Assembly: GCA_964570565.1 (NCBI GenBank)
Contig: CAZMYT010000005.1
Coordinates: 93,447-157,446 of the forward strand
Direction: 5' to 3'
Origin: W0P28-013 sp964570565
Lineage (GTDB): Bacteria > Bacteroidota > Bacteroidia > Bacteroidales > Paludibacteraceae
Length of the DNA stretch: 64,000 nucleotides
Shown piece by piece: positions 1 to 9,350 of the stretch. Below the pieces are notes generated by a model, which worked only from the letters and a program-made list of their open reading frames with translations, searched no databases and had not been told where the DNA came from. Made by a program: the position numbers and the translations under genes. The number at the start of each line of letters is the position of its first letter. Position 1 is the first letter of the stretch.

Positions 1-231
1 CCTAAGGCTGTTAGAACTCCAAAAGATGCCAAGGTAGAAATTAGTGATGATACAGAATTTCACAAAGTACAACTTCCTGCAAATGCAAGTGCAGCCATTG
101 CTATGGCATTACATTTATATTATTCCGATGTGCACGACCAAGACAGTCACGTTATTACCATCAAAAAGGTAGAACGTCGTTATTCACCTTGGAGTGCAAA
201 AATTTATGGTATCAATAATTTAGTAAGATAA
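1..231 (+). CDS. OadG-family decarboxylase gamma subunit (3' end only)
   Basis: The frame is open from the first base to a TAA at 229-231, giving the last 76 residues of a protein that starts before the window. It contains AAIAMAL, the segment VHDQDSHVITIKKV and the ending YSPWSAKIYG, which I recognise as the C-terminal region of Bacteroidota OadG-type subunits. These small membrane subunits hold together the sodium-pumping methylmalonyl-CoA or oxaloacetate decarboxylase. The biotin carrier starts 7 bases later and the beta subunit follows, so this is one operon. The carboxyltransferase alpha subunit would be expected upstream, outside the window. Confidence 0.8.
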   Translation, partial: PKAVRTPKDAKVEISDDTEFHKVQLPANASAAIAMALHLYYSDVHDQDSHVITIKKVERRYSPWSAKIYGINNLVR

Positions 232-238
232 TATCCGT

Positions 239-988
239 ATGAAAAAATTTAAATTTATAATAGACGGCAGCAAATATGAAGTTTCTGTAAACGAAATTGA
301 AAATAATGTAGCCGAAGTCGAAGTAAATGGTACCCCATTTACAGTGGAAATAGAAAGAGAACAAAAAACCGCTGTCACAGCTCGTCCAAGTGTAAAACCA
401 GCCACAGTAGCTCCTGCAGCTTCACATAGCACAGCAGCTGCTAGCACTATGATTGTAAAATCGCCACTTCCTGGCAGTATTATGAAAGTATTGGTAGCTG
501 TTGGCGATAGTGTAAAACGAGGTGATGTTTTATTAACTATGGAATCCATGAAAATGGAAAACAATATTTTAGCAGAAGCTGATGGCGTTATCAAATCGGT
601 TGCGGTAGAACCAGGCCGAAATGTATTACAAGATGATAAATTAGTAGAACTAGAAACAAAAGCATCTTCAAACGCTGCTCCTACTGAAAAACCAGCTCCT
701 GCACCTGCTCCAAAAGTTGAAACTCCTAAACCCGCTCCAGCAGCTGCACCTAGCGCACCAAAACCAGTTGTTGCTGGATTTAAAATAAAATCCCCACTTC
801 CTGGGAGTGTACTTAAAGTGGTTGTTGCCGAAGGCCAAGCTGTAAAACGTGGTGACGTATTGTTAACCTTGGAGTCTATGAAAATGGAAAACAATATTTT
901 AGCAGAAAAAGATGGCGTTGTAAAATCAATTGCAGTTACTACTGGTCAAAGTGTTATGCAAGATGATTTATTATTAATCATGGACTAA
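239..988 (+). CDS. Biotin carboxyl carrier protein with two tandem biotinyl domains
   Basis: This 249-residue protein carries biotin for the sodium-pumping decarboxylase whose other subunits flank it. Residues 1-40 resemble the usual N-terminal part of such carriers. Then come a Pro/Ala linker, a biotinyl domain (about 70-138) with the biotinylation motif ESMKMEN and acceptor Lys105, a second Pro/Ala-rich linker (about 140-175), and a second complete biotinyl domain (about 177-249) with the same motif and Lys215. Each domain has its own SPLPGS start. Related carriers I know are about 140 residues with one domain. The DNA around both motifs is identical over 30 bases (548-577 and 878-907), which suggests a fairly recent or gene-converted internal duplication. 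Confidence 0.93.
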   Translation: MKKFKFIIDGSKYEVSVNEIENNVAEVEVNGTPFTVEIEREQKTAVTARPSVKPATVAPAASHSTAAASTMIVKSPLPGSIMKVLVAVGDSVKRGDVLLTMESMKMENNILAEADGVIKSVAVEPGRNVLQDDKLVELETKASSNAAPTEKPAPAPAPKVETPKPAPAAAPSAPKPVVAGFKIKSPLPGSVLKVVVAEGQAVKRGDVLLTLESMKMENNILAEKDGVVKSIAVTTGQSVMQDDLLLIMD

Positions 989-1004
989 TTTGAAAAACGT
1001 TATC

Positions 1005-2342
1005 ATGATGAAACATTTAAAATATTTATTATTGGTAATTGCTTCTGTAGTCAGTTTCTCAATACCTGTATCAGCACAAGAAAAGGTATTGCCTGTTGAC
1101 TCATCGAAAGTGGTTGCTGTGAGTTCTGACTCTGTTGCTATAAATGCGGCAGATACTCCTATGGAAGCAGATATTAACGTAGGTGATAGTTTGATAGAAT
1201 TTGGACTAAGCACTGGTTTTGCTAAAATTTTTCAAGATTGGAGAATTTTAGTGATGTTATTAGTGTCATTCTTATTATTGTACTTGGCTATTGTTAAACA
1301 ATTTGAACCTCTCTTGTTGATGCCAATTGCCTTTGGTATGTTATTAAGTAATTTACCAGGAGCAGGACTCTTCTCTCCTGATCTTTTTGCTAATGGTGTT
1401 GTACATTGGGATCAATTTTCACATGCCGGCTTATTAGATTATTTATATCTAGGTGTCAAATTAGGTATCTATCCTTGTTTAATATTTCTTGGAGTTGGTG
1501 CTATGACTGACTTTGGTCCGCTCATTGCTAATCCTAAAAGTTTATTATTAGGCGCAGCTGCACAACTTGGTATTTTTGCTACTTATTTAGGAGCTATTGC
1601 GTTAGACTTTTTGCCTCGCGAAGCTGCTTCTATTGGTATTATTGGTGGTGCTGATGGCCCAACAGCTATTTTCTTAACATCAAAATTAGCACCTGAATTA
1701 TTGGGACCTATTGCGGTGGCAGCTTATTCTTACATGGCTTTAGTCCCTGTTATTCAGCCACCTATTATGCGTGCTTTAACCACACATAAAGAACGAGCTA
1801 TTCGTATGAAACAACTACGTAGTGTTTCTAAAACCGAAAAAATCGTTTTCCCTATCATGGTTACAGTCGTTGTATCACTTTTATTACCAGATGCTGCTGC
1901 TCTTATTGGTAGCTTAATGCTTGGTAATTTGATGCGCGAATCAGGTGTGGTAGAACGTTTAAGCAAGACTGTTCAAAACGAGCTAATGAATATTGTAACC
2001 ATTTTCTTAGGAATTACAGTTGGAGCTACTGCAACTTCTGCCACATTCTTAAATGTAAAAACCTTGATGATTTTGGGTATGGGTATCGTGGCATTCAGTT
2101 TTGGTACCGCTGGCGGTGTTTTATTGGCTAAATTTATGAATTTATTCTCTAAAGATAAAATCAATCCACTTATCGGATCGGCTGGCGTTTCGGCTGTACC
2201 AATGGCAGCACGTGTATCGCAAGTAGTTGGTCAAGAAGAAGATCCAGGCAATTTCCTTTTAATGCACGCTATGGGACCTAACGTAGCAGGTGTTATCGGT
2301 TCTGCTGTAGCAGCAGGTATTTTATTAAGCATGCTTGGTTAA
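1005..2342 (+). CDS. Sodium ion-translocating decarboxylase beta subunit (OadB/MmdB type)
   Basis: This is the membrane subunit that decarboxylates carboxybiotin and exports Na+. It shows many hydrophobic segments and the family signature GGADGPTAIF near residues 214-223, whose Asp217 matches the Asp essential for Na+ transport in characterised homologues. The ending MHAMGPNVAGVIGSAVAAG is also typical. The open frame reaches back to a TTG at 990, but ATGs at 1005 and 1008 are better starts. The N terminus then reads as a signal-peptide-like stretch ending in AQ, followed by a roughly 40-residue Ser/Asp-rich segment before the conserved core. That leader is longer than in the roughly 400-residue relatives I know. 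The gene lies 16 bases after the carrier, in the same operon. Confidence 0.92.
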   Translation: MMKHLKYLLLVIASVVSFSIPVSAQEKVLPVDSSKVVAVSSDSVAINAADTPMEADINVGDSLIEFGLSTGFAKIFQDWRILVMLLVSFLLLYLAIVKQFEPLLLMPIAFGMLLSNLPGAGLFSPDLFANGVVHWDQFSHAGLLDYLYLGVKLGIYPCLIFLGVGAMTDFGPLIANPKSLLLGAAAQLGIFATYLGAIALDFLPREAASIGIIGGADGPTAIFLTSKLAPELLGPIAVAAYSYMALVPVIQPPIMRALTTHKERAIRMKQLRSVSKTEKIVFPIMVTVVVSLLLPDAAALIGSLMLGNLMRESGVVERLSKTVQNELMNIVTIFLGITVGATATSATFLNVKTLMILGMGIVAFSFGTAGGVLLAKFMNLFSKDKINPLIGSAGVSAVPMAARVSQVVGQEEDPGNFLLMHAMGPNVAGVIGSAVAAGILLSMLG

Positions 2343-2365
2343 TAAAATTTTTCATAATTTTAAAA

Positions 2366-2400
2366 GTCCCGTTTCACATTGATTGAGACGGGATTTTTTT
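2366..2400 (+). terminator. Terminator of the decarboxylase operon
   Basis: A 9-bp stem (2367-2375 with 2385-2393, one G-T pair) is followed by seven Ts. It lies 24 bases after the oadB stop. Confidence 0.85.
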
Positions 2401-2428
2401 ATGCACATCATTCAAGATTAGAACCGTA

Positions 2429-2467
2429 AAAAGAGCCTTTCAAAATTTCTTTTGAAAGGCTCTTTCC
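2429..2467 (-). terminator. Terminator of nrdJ
   Basis: A near-perfect inverted repeat of about 16 bp, AAAGAGCCTTTCAAAA and its complement, has a T-run on the minus strand. It lies 28 bases beyond the nrdJ stop. Confidence 0.85.
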
Positions 2468-2494
2468 GGGTTTTTCATTTTGTCCTTTAAGGGA

Positions 2495-5059
2495 CTATCC
2501 TCCACATTTAGAGTAACCACAATTTGAACAAACAAAGCAGCCCTCTTTTACCACGATGGAATGCTGATGACATTCAGGACACTCCATACTTTCAACTTCT
2601 GTTCCATCAGGAATATATTTTTTCAAGGCGCGTTCTACACCTGATTTCCAAGTGTTAATAGATTCACTATCTAATTGTAAACCTGCCACCAATTTTACAA
2701 CTTGATCAATTGGCATACCGTAACGTAACACACCTGAAATGAGTTTAGCATAGTTCCAATACTCTTTATCAAATTTGTGAGACAACCCTTCTACGGTCGT
2801 TTTATAACCTCTAGTATTCTTATATTGGAAGTCATAACGTTTAACGCCATTTTCATCCACTTCTTTGATAATTTTACCTTCAGTAACTGTTTTTGGTAAC
2901 AACAAGCCTTCTTCATCATCGGCTAAACCAGTAAAGATTTCATAAGGACGACCATCTTTTAAGCCAATGAACGCAATCCATTTTTCTTTTTTATTTTGAA
3001 AGCGTACAATATCACAGTCCAATTCTTTAGGACGAACTAAATGCTCTTCAGTGTAGCAAACACAGCGTTTGTTTGGATCTTCCTTGTCTTTACCACCCTC
3101 TTTCTCTTTTTTAGAAGCATTTACCAAAACCCCTGCGCGAGAGCCATCACGATAAATGGTAACTCCCTTACAACCCGATTTCCAAGCTTCCATATACAAA
3201 TGAGCCACTAAATCTTCAGTTGCATCTGCTGGCAAATTGATGGTTACGCTAATAGAATGGTCAACCCATTTTTGAATACGACCTTGCATACGCACTTTAT
3301 TCAACCAATCGACATCATTAGCTGTAGCTTTATAATAAGGTGACTTCTCAACCAATTCATCCAATTCTTCTTGCGAATAGCGTTTTGTTACGTCATAACC
3401 ATTCACTTGCATCCAAGTTACAAATTTGTGGTGGAATACGATGTATTCTTCCCATGAATCGCCTTCGGTATCCACAAAATCGATGCGTACATTTGAATCG
3501 TTAGGATTAACTTTACGACGACGTTTGTACACTGGCATAAACGCTGGTTCGATACCTGATGTTGTTTGAGTCATCAAACTGGTAGTACCTGTTGGTGCAA
3601 TCGTTAAACAAGCAATGTTACGACGACCATATTTTACCATGTCAGCATACATATCAGGAGCAGCCTCTTTCAAACGCAAGATAAATGGATTATTTTTTTC
3701 ACGTTCTGCATCAAACACGGTAAAAGCACCACGTTCTTTAGCCATAATGACCGATGAACGATAAGCTTCTACAGCTACAATTTTATGAATCTCTTCAGAA
3801 AATGCAGTTGCCTCTTCTGTTCCATAACGATAACCCAAAGCAGCTAACATATCACCCTCGGCAGTGATACCAACACCAGTACGACGACCTTGTGCTGTTT
3901 TAGCTTTAATTTTTTGCCACAATTGCGATTCTGTTAATTTGATGCTTGCTTCTTCTGGATCGGAACCAATTTTAGCTAAAATACCATCGATTTTTTCCAT
4001 TTCCAAATCGATAATATCGTCCATTAAACGTTGTGCTAGTTGCACATGTTTACGGAATAAATCAAAATCGAATTTAGCATCTTTAGCAAATGGATTTTGT
4101 ACATATGAATATAAATTTATAGCTAACAAGCGACAGCTATCGTAAGGACACAACGGAATTTCACCACATGGATTGGTAGATACAGTGCGATAACCAAGAT
4201 CTGCATAGCAATCAGGCACCGATTCTTTTAAGATGGTATCCCAAAACAAGACACCTGGTTCAGCTGAACGCCAAGCATTATGAATGATTTTTTTCCACAA
4301 AGCGCTTGCATCAATATCTTTTTGATGAGTTGGGTTTGGTGAATCTACTGGATAATGTTGATTATACGATGTCCCTGCTTCTACAGCACGCATAAAGTCA
4401 TCGTCCACTTTTACCGAAATATTGGCACCTGTAATTTTACCTTGTTCCAATTTAGCATCAATAAATTTTTCAGAGTCTGGATGCTTGATAGATACAGATA
4501 GCATAAGAGCTCCACGGCGACCACCCTGAGCTACTTCACGCGTTGAGTTAGAATAACGTTCCATAAAAGGAACAATGCCCGTAGACGTGAGCGCAGAGTT
4601 CTTTACGGGCGAACCTTCTGGACGAATTTGAGATAAATCGTGACCAACACCACCACGGCGTTTCATCAATTGTACTTGTTCTTCATCCAATTTGATAATA
4701 GCACCATACGAGTCTGCGTCTCCATCTATACCAATAACGAAACAGTTCGACAATGAAGATACTTGATGATTGTTACCAATACCTGTCATAGGGCTACCTG
4801 CTGGTACGATGTACTTAAAGTCTCTAAGTAACTCAAAAACATCCTCTCCTGATAATGGATTTGGGTACTTGTGTTCGATACGTGCAATTTCGTTAGCCAA
4901 ACGCCAGTGCATGTCATCAGGTGTACGTTCGTATAAGTTCTGTTCTGAATCTTTCAGAGCATACTTATTCACCCAAACTTGTGCAGCTAATTCATCGCCT
5001 CCAAAATAATCACACGAAGCTTTTTTTGCCTCTTCTTCTGAGAAAATTTGTTTTTTCAC
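2495..5059 (-). CDS. nrdJ: Adenosylcobalamin-dependent (class II) ribonucleotide reductase
   Basis: The 854-residue enzyme reduces ribonucleotides to deoxyribonucleotides using a radical generated from adenosylcobalamin. NPCGE lies at 296-300 with the thiyl-radical Cys298 and Glu300. A partner redox cysteine is Cys106 (SNCFVIG). The APTGTTS motif is present further on. The C terminus carries a Cys-rich tail with CPEC at 827-830 and CxxCxxC from 841, which in this family relays electrons from thioredoxin and may bind zinc. The gene stands alone, with its own terminator. It gives an oxygen-independent route to dNTPs but requires B12. I saw no cobalamin riboswitch or NrdR box in the upstream region. 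Confidence 0.96.
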   Translation of the reverse strand: MKKQIFSEEEAKKASCDYFGGDELAAQVWVNKYALKDSEQNLYERTPDDMHWRLANEIARIEHKYPNPLSGEDVFELLRDFKYIVPAGSPMTGIGNNHQVSSLSNCFVIGIDGDADSYGAIIKLDEEQVQLMKRRGGVGHDLSQIRPEGSPVKNSALTSTGIVPFMERYSNSTREVAQGGRRGALMLSVSIKHPDSEKFIDAKLEQGKITGANISVKVDDDFMRAVEAGTSYNQHYPVDSPNPTHQKDIDASALWKKIIHNAWRSAEPGVLFWDTILKESVPDCYADLGYRTVSTNPCGEIPLCPYDSCRLLAINLYSYVQNPFAKDAKFDFDLFRKHVQLAQRLMDDIIDLEMEKIDGILAKIGSDPEEASIKLTESQLWQKIKAKTAQGRRTGVGITAEGDMLAALGYRYGTEEATAFSEEIHKIVAVEAYRSSVIMAKERGAFTVFDAEREKNNPFILRLKEAAPDMYADMVKYGRRNIACLTIAPTGTTSLMTQTTSGIEPAFMPVYKRRRKVNPNDSNVRIDFVDTEGDSWEEYIVFHHKFVTWMQVNGYDVTKRYSQEELDELVEKSPYYKATANDVDWLNKVRMQGRIQKWVDHSISVTINLPADATEDLVAHLYMEAWKSGCKGVTIYRDGSRAGVLVNASKKEKEGGKDKEDPNKRCVCYTEEHLVRPKELDCDIVRFQNKKEKWIAFIGLKDGRPYEIFTGLADDEEGLLLPKTVTEGKIIKEVDENGVKRYDFQYKNTRGYKTTVEGLSHKFDKEYWNYAKLISGVLRYGMPIDQVVKLVAGLQLDSESINTWKSGVERALKKYIPDGTEVESMECPECHQHSIVVKEGCFVCSNCGYSKCGG

Positions 5060-5376
5060 GATAGTAAACTTTTAATATAAATTGTAAATGATATTTTCAC
5101 GATTTTTAAGGGTTTCGCGTCGAACAGAACCTCTTTGCAATATTACAACTATTTCCAAAATAAAACAATAGAGTAAGTTTATTTTTTTACAATGTTTTCC
5201 AGAATATTTTTTAATTACTTGATTATAAATAAATTAATTTATTAACATTGCAAAAAAGTTTTCCGAAATAAAAAACACTCAAATAACAGAACCTCTCCAA
5301 TACGATAAACTAACGCACTCGAACCATGATACTTGAAGTAACAACAAACGGCAACTCACACAGTCAATAATAGACA
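5060..5376. other. Intergenic region upstream of nrdJ; short direct repeat, no gene
   Basis: No open frame or RNA gene is supported here. AACAGAACCTCT occurs twice, at 5123-5134 and 5285-5296. Between the copies the sequence is very AT-rich. A weak minus-strand -7 candidate (TAATATTG) lies at 5138-5145. The region must hold the nrdJ promoter, but I cannot place it firmly. Confidence 0.5.
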
Positions 5377-5413
5377 AAAAAAACGGTTCTCTTTTTACAG
5401 AGAACCGTTTTTT
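5377..5413 (-). terminator. Terminator of tkt
   Basis: A perfect stem of about 14 bp, built on AACGGTTCTCT with a 6-base loop and flanked by A and T runs, lies 17 bases beyond the tkt stop. It could act in both directions. Confidence 0.88.
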
Positions 5414-5429
5414 GAATGGGAGCTATAAA

Positions 5430-7445
5430 TTAAGCCAAAAATTGACGAATTTGTTGAGCCACCTGAACTGGTGTAAAGCCCAGTTTTTCGTCCAACACTT
5501 TGTATGGAGCAGAGAATCCAAATGATTCCAAACCAAACACCATACCGTTAGCGCCAACTAATCCAAGTAAATTAACTGGTAAACCAGCAGTCAACCCAAA
5601 CGTTTTTACATTACGAGGTAATACTTGTTCTTGGTATTCAGCCGATTGTGAACGGAATAAACCTTCTGATGGAACAGAAACAATACGTACTTTTTTGCCT
5701 TCACCGCGTAAAATAGCGGCTGCATCTACTAATGTAGATACTTCAGAGCCAGATGCCACCAAAATAACATCGGGATTGCCATCGCAGCTAACAACATAAG
5801 CGCCTTTGTCGGCTTTGTATGCTTCTACGTTACGATCACCTGGCAAATCGTTAATATTTTGACGACTTAAAATGATAGCTGATGGAGTCGATACATTTTC
5901 GAGCATCAATTTATAAGAAACTGTGGTTTCATAAACATCAGCAGGACGCAATACCAACATAGAATTATGACCATGGTGATTTTTGAGTTTTTCCATCAAA
6001 CGAATTTGAGCTTCTTGCTCTACTGGTTCGTGAGTTGGTCCATCTTCACCTACACGGAATGCATCGTGCGACCAAATAAATTTCACTGGTAATTCCATCA
6101 AAGCAGCCATACGAACAGCTGGTTTCATATAATCAGAGAATACAAAAAAGGTTGCACAAGCAGGAATAACGCCACCATGTAAAGCCATACCAAGACAAAC
6201 GCAAGCCATAGTTAATTCAGCAACACCAGCTTGTAAGAATGCACCCGAAAAATCGGTGCTAGTCATAGCGTGTGTTTGTTTCAAGAAACCATCTGTTTTA
6301 TCAGAGTTCGACAAGTCGGCACTAGCAACTACCATATTTTCAACTTGTTTTGCCAAAGAAGCTAACACGGTAGCCGAAGCGGTACGAGTTGCTTGATTTG
6401 CTTTTTGCTCTACCAATGACCAATCTACTTTAGGAGCTTTTCCAGAGAAGAATAATTCCATTTTAGCAGCTAATTCAGGATTAGCTTTTGTCCATGCAGC
6501 TTTTTCAGCTTGTTTTTGAGCTACTAAAACTTTCAACTCTTCAGCACGTTTTGCATAAATAGCTTTTGTTTCTTCGAAGAATACAAACGGATTTTCAGGA
6601 TTTCCACCCAAGTTTTTAACCGTATTGATATAAGCATCGCCACCAAATGGAGCACCATGAGTTTCGCAGTTACGTTCAAAACTTGAATTATCAGCTTTAC
6701 GACCGCCTTTACCCATAATGGTTTTACCAATAATAATAGTTGGCTTTTCAGCTTCTGCTTTAGCTGCTTTTAATGCTTCGCGAATTTGGTTAGCATCGTT
6801 ACCATTGATTTCGATAACACGCCAGCCCCAAGCTGCATATTTTTGAGCTACATTTTCGCTGGTTACAGCATTGGTTTCTGTAGATAATTGAATATCGTTT
6901 GAATCATAGAACATGATTAAATTGTTCAAACCAAGGTGTCCAGCTAAACGTCCTGTGCCTTGTGAAATCTCTTCCTGCACACCACCATCAGAAATGTAAG
7001 CATAAATGGTTTGATTCATCATCTGACCAAATTTTGATTTCAAAAATTTAGCAGCGATTGCAGCTCCAACAGCAAATGTATGACCTTGTCCGAGAGGACC
7101 TGATGTATTTTCGACACCACGCATAACATCCACTTCTGGGTGTCCTGGTGTTACACTATCCCATTGACGGAATTGTGCTAAATCTTCCAATGAATATTTG
7201 CCAGTGCAAGCTAATACAGAATATAACATAGCCGACATGTGACCTGGATCTAAGAAAAAGCGATCGCGACCTTCCCAACGTGGGTTTTGTGGATCGTATT
7301 CCAAAAATTCAGAGTAAAGTACGTTGATAAAATCGGCACCACCCATAGCACCACCTGGGTGACCTGAGTTTGCTTTTTCGACCATTGATGCTGCTAAAAG
7401 ACGAATATTGTCGGCAGCTTTGTTCAGTTGTTCTACTGTGTTCAT
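5430..7445 (-). CDS. tkt: Transketolase
   Basis: The 671-residue enzyme moves two-carbon ketol units in the non-oxidative pentose phosphate pathway, using thiamine diphosphate and Mg2+. GHPGGAMG near residue 28 is the family start motif and GPLGQGH follows. The cofactor motif reads SDGG, with an Asn (NNLIMFYDSND) downstream. The second half has the pyrimidine-domain segment and GEDGPTHEP. Length is normal for a single-chain bacterial transketolase. It has its own promoter and terminator, so it is probably a single-gene transcript. Confidence 0.97.
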   Translation of the reverse strand: MNTVEQLNKAADNIRLLAASMVEKANSGHPGGAMGGADFINVLYSEFLEYDPQNPRWEGRDRFFLDPGHMSAMLYSVLACTGKYSLEDLAQFRQWDSVTPGHPEVDVMRGVENTSGPLGQGHTFAVGAAIAAKFLKSKFGQMMNQTIYAYISDGGVQEEISQGTGRLAGHLGLNNLIMFYDSNDIQLSTETNAVTSENVAQKYAAWGWRVIEINGNDANQIREALKAAKAEAEKPTIIIGKTIMGKGGRKADNSSFERNCETHGAPFGGDAYINTVKNLGGNPENPFVFFEETKAIYAKRAEELKVLVAQKQAEKAAWTKANPELAAKMELFFSGKAPKVDWSLVEQKANQATRTASATVLASLAKQVENMVVASADLSNSDKTDGFLKQTHAMTSTDFSGAFLQAGVAELTMACVCLGMALHGGVIPACATFFVFSDYMKPAVRMAALMELPVKFIWSHDAFRVGEDGPTHEPVEQEAQIRLMEKLKNHHGHNSMLVLRPADVYETTVSYKLMLENVSTPSAIILSRQNINDLPGDRNVEAYKADKGAYVVSCDGNPDVILVASGSEVSTLVDAAAILRGEGKKVRIVSVPSEGLFRSQSAEYQEQVLPRNVKTFGLTAGLPVNLLGLVGANGMVFGLESFGFSAPYKVLDEKLGFTPVQVAQQIRQFLA

Positions 7446-7489
7446 ATGAATATATTAGGATTAAAATTTAATTTTAAATTAATGGACTG

Positions 7490-7497
7490 CAAAGGTA
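7490..7497 (-). promoter_or_regulatory. Bacteroidota -7 element for tkt
   Basis: On the minus strand this reads TACCTTTG, an exact TAnnTTTG, about 45 bases before the tkt start. I found no clear -33 TTTG at the usual distance. Confidence 0.6.
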
Positions 7498-7534
7498 CAA
7501 AAAATGTTAATAGAAATCAGCTCTCATGCTGAAT

Positions 7535-9328
7535 TTATTCCAAATTAAGACGACTTCCTTTTGGATATTGAACGCTATAACTTAACGTAAACGATTGCGA
7601 TTCGCCCGGTTGTAAATCAAGTTCCCAAGTCAACACACCTGTTTCTTTATTATTATCACAAGCTGGCGTGGTTTCTTTGAGTAATTCTACCACAATATCC
7701 TTCTGTGTAGAAATTGGATATTGATCTTTCAACACCGCATGAATGGCTTTCGTTTGATTATTTTTAATAGTCAATTTATACGTAAGAACTGCTTTAGTGG
7801 TAGAACCAAAGGTTTTTACACTGCTAAAATCTTTGACCTTTTCGCGCATAACACTCACGCGTTTGTCTGTTCCCAAAGTTAATTTCAATTTATCTTCGGT
7901 AGAATTTGTATTGATATTGGTTTCACCTACATACGAACCATCGTACGTAATATTGGCCTTGCCACTCAATAAATTCAAATTGGCCCAATCAGCGATTTCG
8001 GCCAACAAATACGTTTCGGCATCGAGTTTTGGAGCACAGTAATAGTTGAAGTTAGCCTCCGTTTGGTATGATTTCAAATCAACCGTTTGTTCTTTCCCAT
8101 TGCCTGGAATGGTAAAAGGCATGTCCATTTTATACTCTACATTCAAAGCAGTTTCGGTTTGAGTAATGAAATCTTCCATGCTTTTTGTCGTCATAATCAC
8201 TACCCCATTTTTACCTTCCGACCCATATTGTGTTTCGGCTTGAGCACCTTTTAGCACGTTTTTAGACTTAATATAATTAGGATCTAATGATTGAGCATAC
8301 TCTTCACTAATAATTTCGCCATCAAGAACATAAAGAGGCGAATTTGATATTTTTGACTTCTTACTAGTACCATAAGCTACGGTTACAACCTCATCAAGAG
8401 CTTGATTTTCTAATTTATAACTCTCCATTGGAGCAGCCGTCATAGCATATCGTTGCATTGGCTGTACATAATCCAAAAACCACGTACTAAAATACGAAGC
8501 TTCCTTATTAAATGTAGGTTTTGCAGTTGCAAGTGTCAATTTTACTTGGTTCCAATCCAATCCTGTAGTTTGGCGTACTTTAGCTTTACCTAGTATATTA
8601 ATTGGTTTATCGGTAGATGCAATATTAATATCATAATACGGTGTCCAACTAGACGATGTGGTAAAATAGCTAATACTAAATGTAGCCGCTGTAGCTGCAG
8701 GAGCTGCTAACGTTAATTTCAAAACGCCCGTATTTTTACCACCTTTACCAATTTCTTGTTGTAATTGATTGTTAAGGCGCGCAATTTGTTGATCCAACTG
8801 CTCTTTTTTCTTGTTGTCAGCCACTACCAATGCTTCCAAAGCCGTTGCCTTAGTTTTATACAAATCCATATTGGTATTAATTTCGGCTACAGTAGCACCC
8901 TTTTCTACCAATGATAAATTATGTTCAACGCCTTTACGTAACAAGGTCAATAAATCTTTATTGATTTTAATTGAAGTCGTTACTTTGGTTAAATCCGCTT
9001 GATAAAGTTCCAAAGAATCGCGCAATAATTTCACAGACGGATTATCTTTGGTTGGTTCCAAATAATTAACCGAAAACTCCGAAGCTGTCACCATCACACC
9101 ATTATTCACCTTAATCTTTAAGCTATTACGATCTATTTGTGGACTCAGGCCTTCAATAGAGAGTTCATTTTCGCCACTAGTTAATGACGCTGACGCGCTA
9201 TGAATCAACTCTGCACCATTAAAATAGACGTTGGCCTTTTTTAAGGTTGCCTTAGTATTAACGGCAAAAACAGCACTACTACACACAAGTACAAAAGCTA
9301 AAAATAGCGATTTTTTGAGCGTTTTCAT
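7535..9328 (-). CDS. DUF4139 (MuiA-like) secreted protein with a TonB-plug-like insert
   Basis: The open frame extends upstream into lysS, but the start at 9328 is chosen because it begins a clean signal peptide (MKTLKKSLFLAFVLVCSSAV, then FA). This gives 597 residues with 22 bases between it and lysS. Residues about 25-190 are the N-terminal beta and coiled-coil part of the DUF4140/DUF4139 family, and 200-300 plus 390-597 form the DUF4139 beta domain. Residues 311-383 are foreign to that fold: LDEVVTVAYGTSKKS, PLYVLDG, VLKGAQAETQYGSEG and GVVIMTTK match the plug-domain signature of SusC/RagA-type TonB receptors. No beta-barrel follows. The molecular function of the family is unknown to me. 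Export to the periplasm or surface is inferred. Confidence 0.85.
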   Translation of the reverse strand: MKTLKKSLFLAFVLVCSSAVFAVNTKATLKKANVYFNGAELIHSASASLTSGENELSIEGLSPQIDRNSLKIKVNNGVMVTASEFSVNYLEPTKDNPSVKLLRDSLELYQADLTKVTTSIKINKDLLTLLRKGVEHNLSLVEKGATVAEINTNMDLYKTKATALEALVVADNKKKEQLDQQIARLNNQLQQEIGKGGKNTGVLKLTLAAPAATAATFSISYFTTSSSWTPYYDINIASTDKPINILGKAKVRQTTGLDWNQVKLTLATAKPTFNKEASYFSTWFLDYVQPMQRYAMTAAPMESYKLENQALDEVVTVAYGTSKKSKISNSPLYVLDGEIISEEYAQSLDPNYIKSKNVLKGAQAETQYGSEGKNGVVIMTTKSMEDFITQTETALNVEYKMDMPFTIPGNGKEQTVDLKSYQTEANFNYYCAPKLDAETYLLAEIADWANLNLLSGKANITYDGSYVGETNINTNSTEDKLKLTLGTDKRVSVMREKVKDFSSVKTFGSTTKAVLTYKLTIKNNQTKAIHAVLKDQYPISTQKDIVVELLKETTPACDNNKETGVLTWELDLQPGESQSFTLSYSVQYPKGSRLNLE

Positions 9329-9350
9329 AAGTTTCACAGGTTTTAAGTGA

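Noticed and set aside
220..894. A 224-codon open frame on the minus strand opposite the biotin carrier gene
   Set aside because: Its composition mirrors the Ala/Pro-rich carrier read backwards, it shows no family motif, and the plus strand is a certain gene.
5060..5376. Cobalamin riboswitch or NrdR boxes upstream of the B12-dependent nrdJ
   Set aside because: I looked for B12-box-like and NrdR-box-like sequence and saw none; the region is mostly A/T with short repeats only.
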